From Nomia melanderi (Eukaryota; Arthropoda; Insecta; Hymenoptera; Halictidae): a DNA stretch of 64,000 nucleotides. The notes beneath the pieces are model-generated. The model was not told the origin of the DNA. It was given only the letters and a program-made list of their open reading frames with translations, and did no database searches. The stretch's first letter is position 1. Every line of letters begins with the position of its first letter. Shown here piece after piece: positions 24,241 through 37,180 of the stretch. A program made the position numbers and the translations under genes. The stretch is from positions 8,682,451 through 8,746,450 of the forward strand of contig NC_135012.1 of assembly GCF_051020985.1 (NCBI RefSeq). Direction: 5' to 3'.

Positions 24241-25420
24241 GATATGCTAACAGAGAACAGGTTTGCAGGTCAGCGGGATCCGAGGAAAAATCGTGAACAG
24301 GCTGGTCACGTTTACATTGGCGCGTGAAGCGTCGGTCAAACATTTGCCAGCTTCTTCGAGAAGCACTTTGTCTTACGAGCACCCTCGAATCTCGAAGGTA
24401 CTTTGCTGCGATCCGAGAGCGACGCGAGGCTAGTTCGAGGGACGCAACGAGGTTCAAGTGCCGCTCGCGGCGCAAAACACATGCCACGGCACTTGTAAGC
24501 GCGAGAGGAACGCGACGCGATGGTGTTTACTGAATTGGGGCCACGCGTTCAAAGTTGAAACTGGCCTCCGAACAATCGAATATAATTCGTGATATAACTG
24601 CAATAAACTTGCACTTCTTAACAATACGTAAATGAAATTTGTACCGCTCGGTAACTCAGGACAATGAACTAATGAAATTGACGTTGTTTTGTACCTTGCA
24701 GGAAGAAATAAATAATTTTGAAATATATTATTCTTGTCCTTTTATTTCTTTCCATTGTCAATATTAATTGACGAAGAAAATTTCGCAGTCGATTAGCTCG
24801 AATTATTTGATTTTGAACCAAGAATCTATAGGCTTTGTTTATACATTTGAATCCATCAATTTTTATGAATACTGTCAACGTGAATGTTTTAGTTATTTCT
24901 CTGATTTCATAATATAGATATTCTATTATATAGATATTCGATTTATATAGATTTACATTGTATTAATTAATCTTTAGGGAAGTTTCTTCTTCATTGTTGG
25001 AGTTTATTGATAGGAGATTCTACGTAAAGATCAAATAATATCGATTACGCAGGTCTCACCACGTGAAGGTTACTGCGAATGAAAATCCTTGATGATTATA
25101 TACAATCGTCGTTCTACGTTTTATTGTATTTCTCACACGAACAAGATTTCCTACCTGCATCCTTCACAAAACATAAAACACACTCAATTTTTTTATGTTT
25201 ACATTACTTTAAATATACTAAAATCTATATTAAAGTAAAGTAGCCTATTCAAAAATATAACAAACATCCCTAACCTAGTAATCAAACCCCACCTGACATA
25301 AAAACACTCCAAACATTATTAAATCTCATGTTTCTCAAATTTAATTAATCCCGTATATTATAACTACCAAAAATCTATAGTTCATTATACGCCAGTCATC
25401 CAAACCAGCTTCCAAACCTT
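24241..25420. other. small GC island and AT-rich valley
   Basis: The island (24260-24560) contains a 9-bp perfect inverted repeat. The valley is AT-rich throughout and A/C-rich at 25140-25420. A 116-codon minus frame (24137-24487) spans the island edge without recognisable content. Confidence 0.5.
24455..24495. repeat. 9-bp inverted repeat with 23-nt loop
   Basis: CAAGTGCCG (24455-24463) is followed after 23 nt by its exact reverse complement CGGCACTTG (24487-24495). The flanks do not extend the pairing, so it falls short of a microRNA precursor. It could be a dyad binding site or chance. Confidence 0.4.
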
Positions 25421-26760
25421 CCACCCCGCGTGTCATCAAATGTTCGCAGTGCCAGCCGCAGAACCTCCAAGAAATGTTATTCCAGCCGGTGGTCGGCAAG
25501 CACCGAAGAAGAACACTTTCGTATTTTTATTGATTTGCCTCGTAAGGGGTAGTTAAGGGGCGCCAACCGCCAGTCTTGCCCTACCTCTGGTCCAGCCACC
25601 CCTTTTTCCGAGAGGCCGAGGGGGATGGATTCTCCTTACCTCCCTCTTCTGGTTCTTTTCCTTTCAAACCCCCCACCCTTGCCATGAAAGAAGGGGGCTG
25701 AAGAGGGGGGATGTACACCGAGTCTCTCTCTATCGTTGGCTTTTCCAACGGACGCCGTTAAAGAAAAGTACCCACGAAAAAGAAAGAACTTTTCTCTCGC
25801 CGGCCGCCTCTATACCGCCTTTTATCTCTCCGTCTTTTTCCGCCGCAGGAAATTTCGCTTCTCTGCCAGAAACGTCGGTGCGGGGGCGAGCGTGCGGAGC
25901 GGGGAACGGGAAGGGCGAAAAGATTTCGAGGTTCGCCGGGGGCCGACACGGCGAGAAAAGTGAAAAGTTTCCGGCCGTCTCATTGGCCGGAAGTCGAGCG
26001 CGAGAAAAGAAATAGAACGAGCGGAGCAGCGGCGGCGGCGGCCGCGACCTCCCTCCTTCCGCCGCGTTTCAATGTAATGGGATTCGTTCTTTGACTGCTC
26101 TTTTTCCTTTCTTTCTTTCGTTCTTCGCGTTCCTTCTTTCCCCGCGCCGACAAACGAGTTAAGGGAAAGAATCGTGAGGCTTCCGTCGTTTGCAGTAATC
26201 GTTTGCGTGCAGCCCGGAACGCTAAGGGGGTAGTTTTCGCGGATTCTCGCGCTTACCGAGACGCTTTGAAGCGGGCTTCCCTGTAAATTGAAAAACGTGG
26301 ACACTTCTTTTCCTTGTAAGTGGATTACCTTTGGATTCGCTTTTAAAATCCAAGAGACTGACGATATTGGATTTAAGCGCTGCTATTATAGAGTTAAACT
26401 AATTATTATTAAAGATATTATTTTCATTTCTTCAAAGTTTCAAGGAGAAACTAGTTTCAAAACTGTGGACTGTAGTTCAAAATTGTGAAACAGCTAAATA
26501 TTTTATAACAGTAATTTATAGTTACTATTACAATGTTACTTATATTCTCTCTATTCATTAATCAATGTTACACTAATAAATCGTATACATCTCAGTTTGC
26601 AGCATATCCTATTAACAAACAAAAATTTCATCTACGAACCTCCTTAAAATATTCCAGAACCCCAGCCTCGGCAAGTTAATTATCAATTAATTATCTATGG
26701 TCAGCTTCAGATAAACCTTATAAATCTGCTCGTCTCCAAAAACTGCAGACTTCTACCAAC
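25421..26760. other. GC island with several R/Y switches, then valley
   Basis: Pyrimidine-rich at 25560-25680 and 25735-25860, purine-rich at 25880-26040, pyrimidine-rich again at 26050-26160. GCCACCC lies at 25595 and a GGC run at 26026-26045. This island breaks the simple single-switch pattern. The 160-codon minus frame is low-complexity. The valley is A/C-rich near 26580-26770. Confidence 0.55.
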
Positions 26761-28200
26761 ACCACGGATGATTCCCAGCTATGCGATTCATCCATTCCAC
26801 AGAGCGACGCGCAAACTTCCGTTTTTCGCATAGCTGGTGCAATCTGGCCGGATCTCCGCGCGAAACCGACCACCAGCCCCCGCCTCCGATAAGAATAAAT
26901 TCGCGTATTCTTCCGCGGTGCGGTCGAAGAAAAGCGAAGACCGTTACGGTGACGCTAATTACACAGCGAGGATCCCGGCTCGTTCTCGCTGCACGCTAAT
27001 TAACTCTTCACGCGGTGTAAAGTACCGGCTCTGAAAAACCGACGAGCCACGAGAGAGTAAGGGGCTGCGAGGGGGTGAGTGAATGCAATGAGAAAGAGCG
27101 GGAGGGAGAGATCGGCGCGGAAAGGGACGGACAAAGAGTGTGGAGCAAGGTTGGGGATGAAAAAACGACGCTGAGCAATTTGCGGAACGCGAGCGAACGA
27201 GACGCGCAGCTTCCCTCTTCCTTCCGCTGTCGCTCCATCCCTCGTCCTCTTCCACCCCCAGGTATTTCCCTCTCGGAGCTTGTTTTTTTCCTCGTGCGAA
27301 GCGGACGGGGCAGCAGTTTATGACCTCTAATTAAGTGAAAAAGCGTCGAGCAAGTGGCCACTCCGGCCTGCGGTGGATGAATAGGACACCGACGCGAAAG
27401 CGGAACGAGGAATAATGGCGGGCGCACCTGCGGAAAAAAAAGCGGAGCGAGGGTAGGAGCGTGGTGAGTGTGAGGGGAAAAAAACCGCGCGCCGCTGTGG
27501 GCCACCACCTGTTAGAAAAAGTGCCCACCCCGGGACACGGCGGACTGAGCGCCGGGGGATGAGCGGCGAAAAAAAAGTCGGGAAGAGCCGGGAAAGAGAG
27601 CGCGCGCACACACGCGCACCCCGGGGGTTGCAGCGACGAGAGAGGATCTCTGGGGTGGCGAAGCGTGCCACGTGCCGACAGTCCGCAAGCTTTCACGGAC
27701 AAGTTGGCTTTCCACGGGGGTGGAAACGAGGTGTGACATTCTTCTTTTTTCCTTCCTCTCGCTCTCGATGTGTATCAGCAGTTTGTTGTGATTGGGGAAA
27801 GGGGTGTTGTTTGGTCAATTAATTGCTGGGGTGATTATTTTGATGAAGGTACACTTCGGAGGAGATTGGGTTGTTTGAAAGGGGTGGAATAATAGTACGT
27901 GTTCTTTTTTCATGCGATACGGAGGTTTTTTATGGTAATCATGAAGGGTAAGGAGTTTTTGCGGTTTTTTTTTGTGACGTTCAGGTTTCTTTGGTAAGGT
28001 GGACTTATCAGAACAGTTTGTTTTTTATTAAATTATTTGAATGGATCAAGAAGATAAAAAGAATTATTCAAAGAAATGTGTAGAAGAATAAATTAATGAA
28101 AAGAATTCGTTGTTTGAAAAGTCAAATAACAAATGAGTAATTTTGTAGTTTATATTAAGTTTTATTTTGTTTAACATTATTTTTAGAACTTCATGCGCAT
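26761..28200. other. GC-rich island and T/G-rich valley
   Basis: Purine-rich at 27050-27160 and 27400-27620, with a CT-rich strip at 27220-27290 and GGGTGGC at 27653. T/G-rich from 27780. Frames of up to 166 codons on the minus strand are Pro/Ser/Arg-rich and overlap each other. No gene called. Confidence 0.6.
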
Positions 28201-29740
28201 ATAGCTGCAGTCTAATGGGTCAATACGTAAACTCGGGAAAACATTATGCATTCCATTCAGGCGAATGATAAAAACTACTAATTAACTTTTTCACGGAAAA
28301 ACTTTATCCTCCGCTCCCATAACGTTTTCAATTCTTTATTATCTCTAGTTTTCTCGGGAGCGTAAAAGATTCAAGCGGTCGTTCCCTAACGCAGCTGCTT
28401 TCTAATTTGTTTCGCTATTAAACGCTTTCCATTAAAGCGAGCCGGTCGTTGCTGAAGATAAAAACCGCGCAAAGAAAGCCGGAAGATAAAGGCTCGGACG
28501 ATATTTCCCCGGGAAAAGGGGTGAAACACGAGCGGTCGTAAAGCTCCTCCGAATTGGATGATAAATTTAAAACACTGTTAAAACGCCCCGAATGAAATCA
28601 GCACGTTGAATAAACCCGTACACTTTTTCTTACATACACCCACTCCCAACGCAATAATGAAAACAAAAAGAATTTTATCTTCTCGCGTGAAAAGCAAAAA
28701 TTACTAACAATCCTATACATATCAGAAAATGTTAACTGAATTTTAAACGCTGGTAAAAGAGCTTCGGAACCAACGATCGCAGAATAACCCCCATGTTGCC
28801 ATCTACCGTCGACTTGACGCACCTCGTAGCGACGAGGCGGCTTCACACGAGCAGCGACTTCCATTTTTCTACCCCTTCGCTCACGACCAACCCTTTTCTA
28901 CAATTCCATAACGAGAGAAACCAAAAAATTATCTAAAACCCAAAAGATACTAACCGAAGATTGTCAAGTATGTTTCAGTAAATTACACCGAGGTTCACGA
29001 GTGTAATAAGACCACACCTGAAACCAATCAACCCTTACACAGATCCCCGCCCGACCCCGATAAATTTCCCGAACGATCCAGCAGTAAATATCCGGTGTGT
29101 ATCGGCCGTAGTATCGGCCTCGGGGGCGAATTCCGCGGATGAAATATCCCCGTATCGTTCGGCGGCTAAAGGAAGGGGGTAGTTCACCCCATGGGCGCGC
29201 GACACCCGCGAAATAAGCGTCGCAGCGTTAAATCTTCATGGAAGTCTGGAAGACCGCGTTAATGCTCGGCTAACCGTGTAAAACCGTGCTTACTTATCTC
29301 GCGGAAAACAGCCCCCGGCCGGGTCCCAGGTACCCGGGGTTCGCGCAACGGTGGGGGCAGGACGGGGCTGCCGCGGCGAAAAGTCGAGGGCGAGGGCCTT
29401 CCGCGGCGGCATTTGCTTTTTAACGAATATTAACGGCCGCGAACCGAGATTCTGCAGATGCTCCGCGTAATCTAATAGCCGGCGAAGTTAGTGCGCCGAG
29501 GGTGGCGGCCAAGACGGGGGGCAGCCCGTGGCTTTTTCTAATTTATTATATCGCCTCCGCAGACCAGACCGCCATCCCGCCGCTTTCCTTTCTCCGTCAG
29601 ATTCCACCTACGCCAAGTTATTTCTACGTTATTACTTGCCCGCGGAGCTACCGGACCCGTCGGGTTTCTGTGAAATTTATTCGCGAACCGCGCCGACGGA
29701 TTGTTCACTAATTTTTTGGGTTGTCCTTACTCCCTTTATC
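28201..29740. other. transition zone with GATA sites and GC-rich island
   Basis: The AT-to-GC transition at 28260-28570 is dense in GATA words. The island core (29040-29720) has CpG above expectation (17 CpG in 120 nt at 29341-29460) and GGGTGGC at 29500. An acceptor-like CTAAT...CCGCAG near 29536-29561 precedes an unrecognised 82-codon frame (29528-29776). I do not call it. Confidence 0.55.
28266..28564. promoter_or_regulatory. GATA-factor site cluster (enhancer candidate)
   Basis: WGATAA or its complement occurs at 28266, 28339, 28456, 28484 and 28559, plus a GGATAA near 28304, all within 299 bp. About 0.3 WGATAA sites would be expected in random sequence of this length. GATA factors bind WGATAR, and binding here is inferred. 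Confidence 0.35.
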
Positions 29741-31250
29741 CGTGGACTAAGGACGAGGAATTATTTTGTTATTTGACTGCTATTGTATTTTAATAGTCGA
29801 TTTTTGTAACTTGTACTACGAGATCATGTTCTTCCTTATTTTTTAATGTTTGCGTTAATTACGGGGTGAGTTTGGTAAAATGAACGCACTGCTCATCGTA
29901 CCGAGGCGGTTATTTATTACAAAGTCACCTAGTCTTACATGGATTAAAGTTTCAAGATCTTTGCAGAATCTATAAGCGATCGGAAGTTTATTTTATTAGG
30001 AGTTGTAAGGGGTTTCAATTAAAGTACAGGTTTTAGTAAATTTCGAACTGCATTCAGATTTAAACAGTTTTGCAGACTGGAAATGCATATAATCCGCACT
30101 AAATGAAATCATGTAATTTAGTGTAACGAGGTATATTAAACATAAAATTCAGTTAATAAAGAGGTTTCAGTGTAATAAATACGATTTATTAACATTTTCA
30201 AACCAACATACATGGAATAGATAAAGATGCAACACACGGAATACATCAAAACTAGCAGACCCTCGCAGAAAGAATTCCCTTTCTTGCCAAATATATCCAT
30301 TACAAAGACCACGCAACTACTATTACCCTAATTTAATAACCACATCTCATATTCCTACCAAAAGACAATTACCATCAAAAGAAGGATCACGGAAAAACAT
30401 AAATACCACAAACCGCGAAGGACCTTATTTAAACGAAACAAAATTTCCACTGCGATTATACCCCGCCAATTGTCGTGCATTCAAAACATCATTTACCGTC
30501 TCGCGGGGGCCAAAATAATTGCTACAGCGTATAAAAATCCCAGGCCGTCGAAAGCGTTTGAAACCGGAGCCCGGAATGGCGGCCGGGCTCGCATTCGGGG
30601 AATTGAATCAAATTGTACAATTTTCGTGGCTGGCTCGAGGGGACCTGGGCCATCGTTCTTTTCGGTGCGCTCGCGCGCGCAACACGGGGAAACGGTCGCG
30701 TTAAGGGAACCCTTCCCCGAACGCGGGCTTTTTGTCCGGCAGCAACGAAGACAGTATGTTTTCACTTAAAGGGCGGTTTAGCCAACGATATTCCCAGAGC
30801 CACGGAGACACGGTGTCCCAGGCAATTTTTCACTCGGCCCGCCGAGAGGGAGCCCAACGCTCCTAGGCGGACGTCCACGACCACTTCATAAAATTACTTT
30901 ATTACTCGTCCGGCCCTTGCGGTGGCCCCCGGTGTCCCTTTCCCGAGACCATTTTTTACCGCGACATATGTCGACGAGGGTCCCTCTGAGGAGTTTACGG
31001 GCCGCGCCGCGGACCGGCTTTTTCCTTGACCGGCCGGCCTCTACCTCCTTTTCCCGCTGAACTGAAACATTGCTCGCGTTACCCCACTAAATCTGACATT
31101 TCTTTCGACTCAATTATGCCGCCACTGGAGGCACTCGGCGAATTAAATGCGCGGAGGTGGTTAAAGAGAAATAATTCATAGCGCTCTGGTTTCTGTTTTG
31201 TTTCTCTTGATTCCTTGTCCTTCCTGCTTTCATCCCCCTTGGCGGAGGAC
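29741..31250. other. AT-rich valley and GC-rich island
   Basis: 30301-30420 counts A55 C32 G11 T22, strongly A/C-rich just before the island. The island (30470-31250) has a TATAAAAA word near 30530 and dense CpG. Frames of 60-99 codons on both strands are not recognisable. Confidence 0.6.
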
Positions 31251-32750
31251 CGCTAAACTGTTTTAAACTCAGTCTGGAATTTTTTTAAATTTATGAAGGG
31301 GGCACTGTCCGAGTTGAACATTTTCGGATGCTTGGAGAAAAACGATCATTGGAAATATATTTTTTATTTATTTCTTCAGTATTCTATTTATTGAGAAGAA
31401 CTGCTAAGTTATTCTATACAATTTATTTTGCTTTAGGTTAATTGTGATGATATAATGTTTTAAGAAATTTGCTGGAAAGTTACATGTAGTCTTTAAAATG
31501 TTCTTTCCGTTAATTTTAATGTATTGTTTTTCTTAGGGAAGAAGAAACCCCTGATATTAATATACAAGGAAGCTCGCTTTGAAATCTCAGATTTCAGACA
31601 GAAAAATATTGAAAAGTTCCTTTAACAAGGACTGCACACACAGGATCGTTTAGTCAAAGAAGTTCCGCCGCGTAATCGAGTCTCGGTGTTGCGTCGAGCG
31701 ATTCAGCCCCATGTAATCTATCCACGCAGCAAACCGACCTGCGACACACTTCCCGCGATGTACACCAATCTAGCCGAGTAGCAAGACGCTGCGGAGACGT
31801 AATTTCATTGCATCCAGTCCAATGATACGTTGCCCTGATGGCATCGGTATTACGCACGCCGACGGCAACCGCTCGTGCCTGCACTTTCACCCCTTCCTTC
31901 GTCACCCCCTTGTCCTCGCCAGTCTCGTCGACGACGTTGCGCTCGCCGTCAATCTTGACTTTCGTGCCACGACAGAATCTATAGGTTCGTGCTTCTGTCA
32001 GAAGAATCTAATAACAACGATGATAATTATGTGAGGGAAGGTATCAATGAAGGAAGACCTTAGTGTTTTCGAGACATTGAAGGGTGAGTGTGGAATGTTG
32101 TTTCGCTGATGGGTTCATAAAATTGTAATGAAGTGTCTAAAGTTTGAAAGATAACTGAATATTCATTATTGCTCGTTTCGATAGAAATATTTTGATTTAT
32201 TTTTTTTTACATGGATGCATAGCTCGTCAAGCTTTCAATTAATGAACCTAAAATATCATACTAGTACACACGTTTGAATAAATCATAGTTTAAAAATGTT
32301 TAAAAAATAAAACAGCAAGTTACGAATTACATTTATGTTATGTTTATCTTGAAGCACTCAATACTTTACTTTCCATTTTACCCCATTCTCATAGTTAATT
32401 TTGATATCCTCCCTATTAAACTCATAAGTGTAATCGCTAATTGGAATTTATTACGACAGTTACTATTATTATCGATACTGCAGATGACCGAGAATCATTA
32501 TGCAGTTATCGCTTACAAAAACATCCAAAAAGGAACGAACAACAATTATCAATCTTTCATTATTCCCCATATTATACTCACCTTACTGAAGCTATTATCA
32601 TAAAAGATAAAAAGCTGTTTCACCTGCAACCCTAACAAATTCCATTAAAAATATAAATTTGCATAAACATTTTTAATTCGTTTGCCAACCAGTATTAAAC
32701 GCTGGAGTACTTTAAGAACCTCTATATAAAACAACTGAAAAAATCGAAAA
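31251..32750. other. AT-rich valleys around a small GC block
   Basis: The GC block at 31650-32000 contains the only frame in the window with a coding-like codon pattern (separate entry). The surrounding DNA is AT-rich. An 87-codon hydrophobic frame (32340-32603) is compositional. Confidence 0.5.
31654..32007 (-). CDS. weak candidate exon, unknown protein
   Basis: A minus-strand frame is open for 117 codons from just after a stop at 32008-32010 down to a stop at 31654-31656. I do not recognise the product. A stretch of about 25 codons (roughly 31880-31955) begins with purine in nearly every codon (GAC, GGC, GAG, AAC, GTC, AAG, GGG), as real coding sequence tends to. A CTGACAG acceptor-like site sits at 31995-32001 on the minus strand, with a rather short pyrimidine tract. 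There is no ATG near the start, so it would have to be an internal exon. No signal peptide, membrane segment or domain is visible. It could equally be a chance open frame in GC-rich DNA. Confidence 0.15.
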   Translation of the reverse strand: MLLTEARTYRFCRGTKVKIDGERNVVDETGEDKGVTKEGVKVQARAVAVGVRNTDAIRATYHWTGCNEITSPQRLATRLDWCTSREVCRRSVCCVDRLHGAESLDATPRLDYAAELL

Positions 32751-33800
32751 GACAGAATTGGCTGGATGAAAAAGGCTCGCGCGATTCGGGGCCGGGAATA
32801 AATCCAAGACGGGGGTGAGACACGTTCGCCGGGCGGAGAGCAGGACGGATTCTCACGTTTTAAGCGCGACTTGCAGACAAAGTTGGCGACTTAGCTGAAC
32901 ATTTTTCGGGGTTATCTTAATCTCGCCGGGATTAGGTGGCTGCCACGTCTATGGAAAGGAGCGGGCGAACACGCGCACAGAGAAAGGGGCTGAGAACAAA
33001 CGTGAGTGCAACCCCTCCGGTGCATCGTGGCCGTACACTACCACGCCGGAACACCTTCCAGCGTACACATGCACGCGCAAACCGGCGTGTGCGCGAGCGC
33101 GAGCGCGTTATTGTGTACGTTTCCGCACGAAAAGTTCGTCGCCGCGGATACGGGAACTTCATCGCGCGCTGGCCTTTCCGAAATCCGTCCCCCGGAACTT
33201 GCCCGGAAGTCGGCGAATTTAAAATAAAACTCGACGCGACGGGATTTCGTGCCTCCGGCGACGTTATCGTACCAACTCCCTGATTTCTTAATGGATTTCG
33301 CGGATGAGCCAGCTGTCAGGAATGACTTGAATTTGATAAATAATAGATTTTTCGAAGATAAACAGCCGAGAACTACATTAATGTGGAGAATTATGAATTT
33401 CGCGAACAAGTAAGCTCCCCAGGATTATATTAACATACAAAATAATCGATGTTTCTGTTTTTTCTCTACCTAATCTTCTGTATGGCAAAGGTTTGAAATT
33501 AGTCTTCTTTACTTTCCAAAGCTTCAATACTTGGTTTAGATTACTCAAGAATAGAGCAAACTAAAAAGTTTCTCCAACTGAACACTGTATTACACCGGAG
33601 CGCAAATAGATCGTAGAAACCTATACCTACCAATCTAAATATACACGATTATTCAGTATCACAAAGCAAAACACAGGGGTAACAATTTTCCCCCGGTCTA
33701 TTAAATTCGAATAACACACGCGCCTGCATTCACATTCCGAAACATTCCAACCATCGACGTAATTCCTGATATTCAATACCCGAAAAAAAGGGGATCAATC
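32751..33800. other. GC island with CA/CG block, then valley
   Basis: The island (32760-33280) holds alternating CA/CG sequence at 33059-33110. The valley turns A/C-rich at about 33590-33790. Frames of 73-123 codons overlap on both strands and are not recognisable. Confidence 0.55.
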
Positions 33801-35260
33801 AAAATACGTCCAAAGAACGCGCGATTGTTAAATGGGGGTGAGTTTCCCGTTCTCCGTGCGCGTTGCACGGATTCACCAAATTGCATCGAAAAAAACGAAC
33901 GGTGACGTGGATGCCTTGAAAAAAGTCGCGCCGCGAAAAATAGGGTGGCGAGCTGTTCGGGCGAGCGTTGTGGGGCTGGGGGTGCGAACTATTTACGTGA
34001 AATCCAGCGGAATCGGCACGTGGAAAGCCCTCGTGTTTGGAAATCCCGTGGCGCCCGGGGATCGAGAGATCGAACGCGTCCCTTTTTATTTCCTCTTTTT
34101 TTCCGTTCACCCTCCCGAATAAAAATAACAAAAGAAGGGATGGGGCAGGTGTGCGGGGGTGAAAGGATACGCAGGATACACGTCGGAGTCCCGTATCCTC
34201 TCGTTGGCGGCTTGTGGTTTCAAGCAACAACCTCCTTCCCTTTCGTGAGTCGGCGACGCGCCCTGTCTCACCCCTCGCAGCGAGCGAACCAGCAACGCTG
34301 GGGGTTGGGGCAGAGGTAGAGGCGCGGGCGGTCGCTCGTTATTTTTATTGGCCGCGTTTATCGGAGAGAAGGGCGTGCAAAAAAATCCGGTGCGGGCGAG
34401 AAAAAAGCGGGGCGTCGAGTGAGTCAATCCGGTGATTTTTTTTCCGCCCTGATTTCACGGGGGATGAACGGATCCCCGGCGTGCCCGAGGGGATGGCGAG
34501 AACGGGCCGGCTCCTCTCTTCTTTTTTTTCCTCTCTGCGGCTTTTCAGACAATCACCACGCGCGCTCCCACCTGTTCCGCGCGTGAAACGAGTACGACCT
34601 GTGCACCGCTTTTTCTGGTAATTTAAGGGACTGTGATTTCATGGCGCCGGTTTGAAGATTTGCCTTTTTCGTTTCTTTTAGGGCTTTTGGTTTTGCGTAT
34701 CTGGGGCGGTAGATGGTATTGTATAATGGTTAGTGGTTATAAATAAATGGTTTATAGGTTTATGAAGTTTGGTAGTGTGGAATAAGAGACGTTTATATTA
34801 ATAGATGTTAATATTTTATGTAGGCCTTTGTTGTGAGGAAGTTTTTTGTTGCTGGGATATTCTTTCCTCTCTTTTTTAGTTTCTGTAGAACAATCTATGG
34901 GAAAAATGAGTTTCTTTTTATATTTTTACATTAGTAAATGGAACTTTATGGTGAGTAGATGCTCGTTTCGAGACAGTATTTAATTATAATTACTATTCTA
35001 TTCAGAAATATAACAGTTGATACAATAGAACCAATCACTCCCAAGAAAAGACACTTAGCACTATCCCCTCAGCATTTTCTGATACAACTGCGAACAGTAT
35101 CAAATATTCTTCTTAAAACAGTCTGATCCTACTTCGAAAACGTTTCAGAATTAAATTCCTCTCGTGTACCCAGAGTTAACCACACCAAAATCAGGGAATA
35201 AAAGATGGCAGGCAGTAGTTTTCGAAGAAACAGTTCAAACGTAAGAAAGACCCACGCTTG
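33801..35260. other. GC-rich island and T/G-rich valley
   Basis: GGGTGGC lies at 33943 and a CT-rich strip at 34510-34560. 34681-34800 counts A30 C5 G37 T48, markedly T/G-rich. The valley becomes A/C-rich at about 35030. Open frames (up to 143 codons) are Arg/Pro/Ser-rich. No gene called. Confidence 0.6.
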
Positions 35261-36190
35261 ATAGGCATTTCCAGAGTGAAGCAAGCCTGGTCTAGAAGCA
35301 AAGCGAGCGTGCACCACAGTAGAAGCCATCTTGCTTCGTCCGAAGCAACGTGGGGTTTTTCCGGTAGCTTTCCTGGCCATTTTCCGTGGACTGTGCGGAA
35401 GCACTAAATAATGCGGATGCTCCTGGCGTCCTGTCGGGGGCGGCAAGAAGGGGAATGGCTCTGCTCTGGGCCATGGCGGTGGCGAGCGGGGTGGCAACGA
35501 GAGAGGGGAACACGCAGGACGAGCTGGAGATTTTGCGCGCAGAGTTATAGTGAAACTTTCGAGCATTTATTTCACGAATCTGCATACTACGTCCGCCGTC
35601 CTGGCTGCGGCGCGCGAGAAAGAGGCTACCGGAGGGGTGCAGCGAGACGAGTGTCCTCGACTTACTAAGTACATGCACCACCAAGAAGGGGTCTTGTGTG
35701 TTTTGCCGGCGTCCAGAAAGGGGTTGCGAGAGACGACCGACTTTGTGACTCCAGCCACGTCCGACGTGGCCGCGAGCCTCCACGGCAATCGCGCTGATTT
35801 GCGGCCTCCGATGATAATCTCGCCGCCGTCTTCCTTCTTTCCCCGCTGTGTCTCGGTCATTAAGTTAAAAATCATTTCGTTCAGCTTTTCAGCTAAATTA
35901 CTATTTTCAATACTCAGCTAGGCATAGCATTGAGATCTCTCTCAAACATCGTCTACTTGAATACTTTAGTTAATAACTCACAATCATGTCCCAGAAGACT
36001 TCATACTACACAGACAATTGAACAACACAATATTCTCTATCCATCAAATTTCATATTCACAAATCAACTTTTTCAAATAATTTCTTGCAAGAAAACAGTT
36101 CACATCTCTAGGAAACATCGTTCCACGACTTTAAATTATATCTTGAAAATATTTGCAAACTCCTTAATCACAGTACTATGTTCAACGACC
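35261..36190. other. GC island with paired PHO/YY1-type words
   Basis: GCCATCTT at 35325 and GCCATTTT at 35376 lie 51 bp apart, with GGGTGGC at 35489. Frames of up to 163 codons are open on both strands and show no domain. The valley from 35870 is AT-rich and A/C-biased. Confidence 0.55.
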
Positions 36191-37180
36191 AAAAACGTGA
36201 CACCGAGGGTTGCTCGAGTTTGAAAGCGATCGCAGCCACAGAGAGAGCTCCGCCCGCGATTTTTCGGCTCGCCCAGGTGCATTATCGCTACGCAAGTTTC
36301 CCGGTAAGTTGCACGAGGGAATTATTGATAGAAGATGGTGGAAAGATATGTGGCGGAGGCGAGCCTTCGCGTTTGCCCGCGGCCCTTAACTCCACCCTCC
36401 CCTACCCTAGCGTCCCCCCGCCCGGCCCCCTTCGCCCGGGACCAGGAGAAAATTTACGGCCACGCGAACTACCCTCTTAAACTCCGCGAGACCAGCTCCC
36501 GCCCCCTTCGACGCTCCCCCGTGTGCCCCCTGGCCGCCCCTACCCCTCGAGCCACGGCAACGCGCCGCCATTGCGGAGAACTTTCAAAATTCGGCCCATA
36601 AAACTTTTCGAGAAACTACCCGAGAGCTCTGCGCTCGGCCACCCGCACTCCCGATTGCTGAATTTCGTGATCGGGTTTTCAACCCTCGATCTCCGTGCCC
36701 CGCCACCCGTGGCCGAGCCAGGATGAATAATGTCGTCGATCACGTCTTACGCGCACGTCGAACTGGAGCGCTTCGGAAAAGGGTTAATCGCTTCCGGGAA
36801 AGAAATCATCGCTTCTTGAAATGTGAATGAGAGTTTATTTTTTCTTGAGCATAATTCGTCGTGTAGAGGAGCAGTCTATGGATCTTTTCGATCGGTAAAT
36901 TAAATTTTTGGAAAATAAGAATTAGAAAATGAAGATATTGGTTTATTTGCTGGTGGGTAAAATATTGATACAATTTCCTGCTTCTGAAATTAAAAAAAAT
37001 TTATTGGAGAAACGTGTTTTATGAAAATTATCATTATTATATTATTTGTACGATCAAAGGATCCAATCTTTTATTACAGTTTTATATTATAGTTAAGAGA
37101 AAAGGTATCTACAATAAATTCTTCTGCAATTAAATGGGGAGAAGGTGTGTACTTAAAAAATGTATATTTACCTTGCCACA
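36191..37180. other. GC island with a plus-strand splice-donor word, then valley
   Basis: CCG|GTAAGT near 36300 follows an ATG-initiated frame (36178 onward) of about 42 codons that I do not recognise. C-rich sequence at 36390-36560 and GCCACCC at 36638 and 36702 occupy the right half. The valley is AT-rich and featureless. Confidence 0.5.

Noticed and set aside
29528..29776. 82-codon frame after an acceptor-like site
   Set aside because: The peptide is not recognised and no matching donor is seen.
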